NCBI GenBank assembly: GCA_963800235.1
Contig: CAWDAD010000004.1
Span: 186,001 to 250,000 of the forward strand
Direction of reading: 5' to 3'
DNA from: CAVVNP01 sp963800235
GTDB taxonomy: Bacteria > Actinomycetota > Acidimicrobiia > Acidimicrobiales > Iamiaceae
DNA length: 64,000 nucleotides
The notes beneath the pieces are model-generated. The model was given only the letters and a program-made list of their open reading frames with translations, searched no databases and had not been told where the DNA came from. Positions 61,539 through 64,000 of this stretch are shown here, in pieces (the stretch's first letter is position 1; every line of letters begins with the position of its first letter). A program made the translations under genes and the position numbers.

Positions 61539-61694
61539 GCTGCGGCGGACTCGGGCACCCGGAGGTCGTCGTCGACCGCTCGTGGGTCCACCCCTGGCCC
61601 GGCCCGGATGCCTAGCGTCTCCGCCGCCGTTCCGCCGCCCGCACCCCCCACCCGCCAGCGATCCCGCCCGCGACGAGAAGTAGGTCCATCGAGC

Positions 61695-62996
61695 GTGCTG
61701 ACAGACCGCGGCCCGCGCCGGCCGCCCGCCGCCGATCCTCCTTCGCAGCCCCCGCCGCGGCCGTCGCGGCCCGGCCGACGTCCGGCACCGCGGATCTGGA
61801 CCGCTTACGAGCGGTGGCGGGGCCGGGTGCCCCCCGCCGACACCCGCGGCGGCCGGGCGGTGCGATCGGCGCTGGCGGTGGTCCTGACCATCGTCCTCAT
61901 CGTCAGCTTGCAGGTGGGCATCTCGGTCGTCGGGGCGATGCGCACCCCCGGCAACGCCAGCTTCAAGGCCAAGTGGGCCGACTGGCTGCGCGACCACAAC
62001 GGCAACGACGTGGTCAACGCCCTCGAGACGGTGTACTTCAACCGGGACGCGCCGTCGAAGGGCGGTCAGCCCAAGACCGGGGTCGAGAAGCAGGCGGCCC
62101 CCAAGGCCTTCCCAGGCCAGTCCGGCACCACCTCGGCCACCCCGACGACCGTGCCGCACCTGCCGCCCCCCGCCCCGGTCGTGCTGGCCACCTCGACGGG
62201 GGTCTCCGGCGAGGGCCAGTGGCAGCCGACCGGCCCGCTGGTCGACGGCCAGCCGGCCATCTACTTCACCGCCGTCCGCCCGGACTCGGAGTACACGAGC
62301 ATCCTCGTCAGCCTCGTGTACATGGACACCAAGCTGCTGCGGGTCAACCTGATGCCCGGCAGCGAGGAGCCCGGCGGCCAGTTCGTGACCCCGCCGGTGA
62401 TCGACGGCGCCAACCTGTCGAAGGTGGTCGCCGGCTTCAACAGCGGGTTCCGCTTCAACGACGGCGCCGGCGGCTTCTACCTCGAGGGGCGCCAGGCCGT
62501 GCCCCTGCAGGATGGCAAGGCGTCCATCGTGATCTACAAGGACGGCCGGGTCGACATCGGCCAGTGGGGGCGTGACGTCTCCCTGACGCCCGACGTGGAG
62601 TCGGTGCGCCAGAACCTGGTGCTGCTCGTCGACGGCGGCAAGAAGGTGCCGAACCTGAACCCCGACGACACCTCGGTGTGGGGCAACACGTTGAACGGGC
62701 GGGTGCTCGTCCCACGGTCGGGGGTGTGCGTCGACCGCAACGGCGCGCTCATCTACGTCGCCGGGCCGGGCCTCAAGATCACCAACCTGGCCGACACCAT
62801 GGAGCGGGCCGGCTGCGTGCGGGGCATGGAGCTCGACATCAACTACGAGTGGGTCACCTTCAACCTGTTCGACCACACCAACCCGGCCGACCCCTCGCAG
62901 GTCACCGGCCGGCCGCTGTTCCAGGAGCAGCAGGCGCCGCCGTCGCGGTACCTGAGCGCGAACGCCCGCGACTTCTTCATGGTCTCGGTCCGCTAG
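61695..62996 (+). CDS. Membrane-anchored phosphodiester glycosidase (NAGPA-like) family protein
   Basis: A 433-residue protein: a basic Pro-rich cytosolic N-terminus, one membrane segment (ALAVVLTIVLIVSLQVGISV) and an external NAGPA domain with SKVVAGFNSGFRFNDGAGGF, RQNLVLLVDGGKKVPNLN and CVDRNGALIYVAGPGL, then MELDINYEWVTF. NAGPA enzymes cleave N-acetylglucosamine phosphodiesters; bacterial members may act on exopolysaccharide or teichoic-type polymers. The GTG at 61695 is used because a possible promoter (TAGCGT, 61613) would place the alternative ATG at 61608 upstream of the transcript; that choice is uncertain. Confidence 0.85.
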   Translation: MLTDRGPRRPPAADPPSQPPPRPSRPGRRPAPRIWTAYERWRGRVPPADTRGGRAVRSALAVVLTIVLIVSLQVGISVVGAMRTPGNASFKAKWADWLRDHNGNDVVNALETVYFNRDAPSKGGQPKTGVEKQAAPKAFPGQSGTTSATPTTVPHLPPPAPVVLATSTGVSGEGQWQPTGPLVDGQPAIYFTAVRPDSEYTSILVSLVYMDTKLLRVNLMPGSEEPGGQFVTPPVIDGANLSKVVAGFNSGFRFNDGAGGFYLEGRQAVPLQDGKASIVIYKDGRVDIGQWGRDVSLTPDVESVRQNLVLLVDGGKKVPNLNPDDTSVWGNTLNGRVLVPRSGVCVDRNGALIYVAGPGLKITNLADTMERAGCVRGMELDINYEWVTFNLFDHTNPADPSQVTGRPLFQEQQAPPSRYLSANARDFFMVSVR

Positions 62997-63059
62997 CTGT
63001 GACGAGCCGCCGGCGCGGTCCCGGCGACCGCCACGCCGCCCGGTCGCGGTCCGGGTCGG

Positions 63060-63734
63060 TCAGCGGCCGAGCAGGCCGTGGAGGCTGAAGCTGACCGCCA
63101 GGTCGGCGATCTCCTGCTCCTCGCCGGCGCGGAGACCTCGGCTGACGAGCTGCGCGATCACGCCGACCACCGCATGGGCGAGGAGCAGCGGGTCGGCGTC
63201 GGGCACCTCGCCCTCGGCGATGGCGTCCTTCACGTGGCGGGCGACGTCGGCGACGGCCACGTCCTCGCCCTTGCGCAGCGCCGGGGCGAACCGCTCCTCG
63301 GTCGCGGCGAAGCGGACGAGGGTCTCGAGCTCGGGGTGCTCGCCGTACCAGCGGATGGACGCCCGGATGCCCCGCTCGATGCGCTCGATGGGCGTCGGGG
63401 CGTCGGCGATGGCCGCCTCCTGGCAACGCCGCAGGTCGCGCTGGGCGTCGCGGAGGATCTCGCGGAAGAACTCCTCCTTGGAGGAGAAGTACCAGTAGAA
63501 GACGCCCTTGCCCACGCCCAGTCCACCCACGATCTCGGCCACCGAGGTCGGGTGGTAGCCGTTCTCGGCGAACCGGACGGTGCCGTAGGCGAGGAGCTGC
63601 TCCTTGCGCTCCTGGCCCCGGGTCGTGAAGCGACGCACGAGCTCATCTTGTCCCAGCTCGGCCGTGTTGTCCGACGGCGCGTCATCGGGCGCCGCCCTGT
63701 CGGGCGGCGCTGGCTTCGCCATGACGGGTGTCAT
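63060..63734 (-). CDS. TetR-family transcriptional regulator
   Basis: A 224-residue regulator as called. The helix-turn-helix is at about residues 35-80 (LAYGTVRFAENGYHPTSVAE, VGKGVFYWYFSSKEEFFRE), with the usual TetR F-Y-x-Y-F-x-x-K-E-E pattern; the C-terminal helical domain binds an unknown effector. ATG codons at 63734 and 63722 are both plausible, and the latter falls beside a 49-bp dispersed repeat. The longer open frame to 63872 would cover the inverted repeat and is not favoured. Confidence 0.88.
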   Translation of the reverse strand: MTPVMAKPAPPDRAAPDDAPSDNTAELGQDELVRRFTTRGQERKEQLLAYGTVRFAENGYHPTSVAEIVGGLGVGKGVFYWYFSSKEEFFREILRDAQRDLRRCQEAAIADAPTPIERIERGIRASIRWYGEHPELETLVRFAATEERFAPALRKGEDVAVADVARHVKDAIAEGEVPDADPLLLAHAVVGVIAQLVSRGLRAGEEQEIADLAVSFSLHGLLGR

Positions 63735-63767
63735 CGTCGGTCCTGCTCCGCCTGGCGGCTGCGCAGC
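63719..63767. repeat. 49-bp dispersed repeat, copy B
   Basis: Matches 634-682 at 46 of 49 positions, same orientation. Here it overlaps the first codons and the leader of the tetR gene and includes the palindrome GCTGCGCAGC. Confidence 0.7.
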
Positions 63768-63782
63768 CTGGCAAAGGGGCGG

Positions 63783-63831
63783 GAACTTGTCGCAGATGTG
63801 CGGCCCAGAGCCCTGCAAGTGCGACAAGTTC
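63783..63831. promoter_or_regulatory. Perfect 12-bp inverted repeat between tetR and the ACT gene
   Basis: GAACTTGTCGCA (63783-63794) is the exact reverse complement of TGCGACAAGTTC (63820-63831), separated by 25 bp. The position in the divergent gap suggests a TetR operator or a pair of half-sites for a dimer; the long spacing could also mean a hairpin. Confidence 0.55.
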
Positions 63832-63882
63832 GGTGCAACAGAGCGGTCGTGCTCGAGAAACGTGGTGTTCACACGGCGCCCG

Positions 63883-63888
63883 TAGCGT
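63883..63888 (+). promoter_or_regulatory. -10 element TAGCGT of the ACT-domain gene (leaderless)
   Basis: TAGCGT ends 7 nt before the ATG at 63896. Confidence 0.5.
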
Positions 63889-63895
63889 TGCGCCG

Positions 63896-64000
63896 ATGGA
63901 GACCTATGCAGTGCGGTTGTGGCTCCCCGACCGCCCGGGAGCGCTGGGCTCGGTGGCCAGCCGGGTCGGTGCGGTGCGGGGCAGCGTGGTCGGGATCGAG
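63896..64000 (+). CDS. ACT-domain protein (C-terminus beyond window)
   Basis: The visible 35 residues begin METYAVRLWLPDRPGALGSV followed by SRVGAVRGSVVGIE, a classic ACT domain start (D-R-P-G-x-L) that binds amino acids as an allosteric sensor. What follows is outside the window, so the full function is unknown. Confidence 0.8.
   Translation, partial: METYAVRLWLPDRPGALGSVASRVGAVRGSVVGIE

Noticed and set aside
61608..62996. Phosphodiester glycosidase starting at ATG 61608
   Set aside because: It adds only low-complexity residues and overlaps a likely promoter hexamer; not excluded, but 61695 is preferred.
63060..63872. tetR starting at 63872
   Set aside because: The extra 46 residues are atypical for TetR proteins and would cover the inverted repeat and the 49-bp repeat; the later starts fit better.

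Overview
The window is high-GC, gene-dense bacterial chromosome from an actinobacterium. GTG starts, 4-bp start/stop overlaps, a GTP-dependent PEP carboxykinase, DUF2469, an FtsY with an N-terminal membrane anchor and secreted DUF4214 proteins together point to Actinomycetota. The DUF4214 proteins and the gene order suggest the class Acidimicrobiia; this placement is inference, because no rRNA is present. I recognised no tRNA, rRNA or CRISPR array. Except for the first ~1 kb, nearly all DNA is coding.

Layout. 1-1000: the 5' part of an IS256-family transposase running off the left edge, a 49-bp repeat that recurs near the right edge (63719-63767), and a 60-bp tandem repeat (five copies). 1-5.5 kb: a coiled-coil protein, an Lrp-type ligand-binding protein, a secreted DUF4214 protein, pckG translationally coupled to a degenerate cold-shock-like protein, a truncated globin and rpmB. 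5.7-16 kb: a FakA/DAK2-type protein, a lipoprotein hydrolase, recG (broken by one extra base), a PPOX protein, a PMT-family glycosyltransferase, an ABC-F ATPase with an unusual leader, and a SecD-like lipoprotein.

16-25.6 kb is the conserved block rsmD-coaD-(coiled coil)-DUF177-rpmF-plsX-acpP-rnc-mutM-smc. Here rnc has no canonical start codon and the mutM-like product has lost most catalytic residues. 25.6-31.2 kb (minus strand) holds a MoxR-DUF58-VWA operon followed by a secreted FG-GAP/DUF4214 protein. 31.3-34.9 kb is a response regulator, histidine kinase and HtrA-type protease set resembling mycobacterial MprAB-PepD. 35-44.6 kb has an acyltransferase and then the translation/secretion block ftsY, ffh, rpsP, khpA, rimM, trmD, rplS, DUF2469, yraN, with tatA inserted on the opposite strand and without lepB and rnhB between rplS and DUF2469.

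45-50.7 kb: alkylation repair (ogt and an Ada-AlkA fusion), queG, a PimB-like glycosyltransferase and a membrane protein. 50.8-57.4 kb: SRPBCC, ArsA-type ATPase, an acidic protein, a 985-residue SMC/Rad50-like coiled-coil protein whose nucleotide-binding motifs are degenerate, and a baeRF/Vms1-type protein. 57.4-64 kb: a ROK sugar kinase, ung, ppa, an aminotransferase, a lipoprotein, a phosphodiester glycosidase, a TetR regulator and a divergent ACT-domain gene.

A window-wide pattern is a TANNNT hexamer ending 6-10 nt before the start codon of many genes, the geometry of leaderless mRNAs. The most interesting candidates are the ABC-F leader (a leaderless two-codon ORF before a hairpin that hides the ribosome binding site), the pseudo-ATPase SMC-like protein, the degenerate MutM, the orphan SecD-like lipoprotein and the CTG-start rnc.
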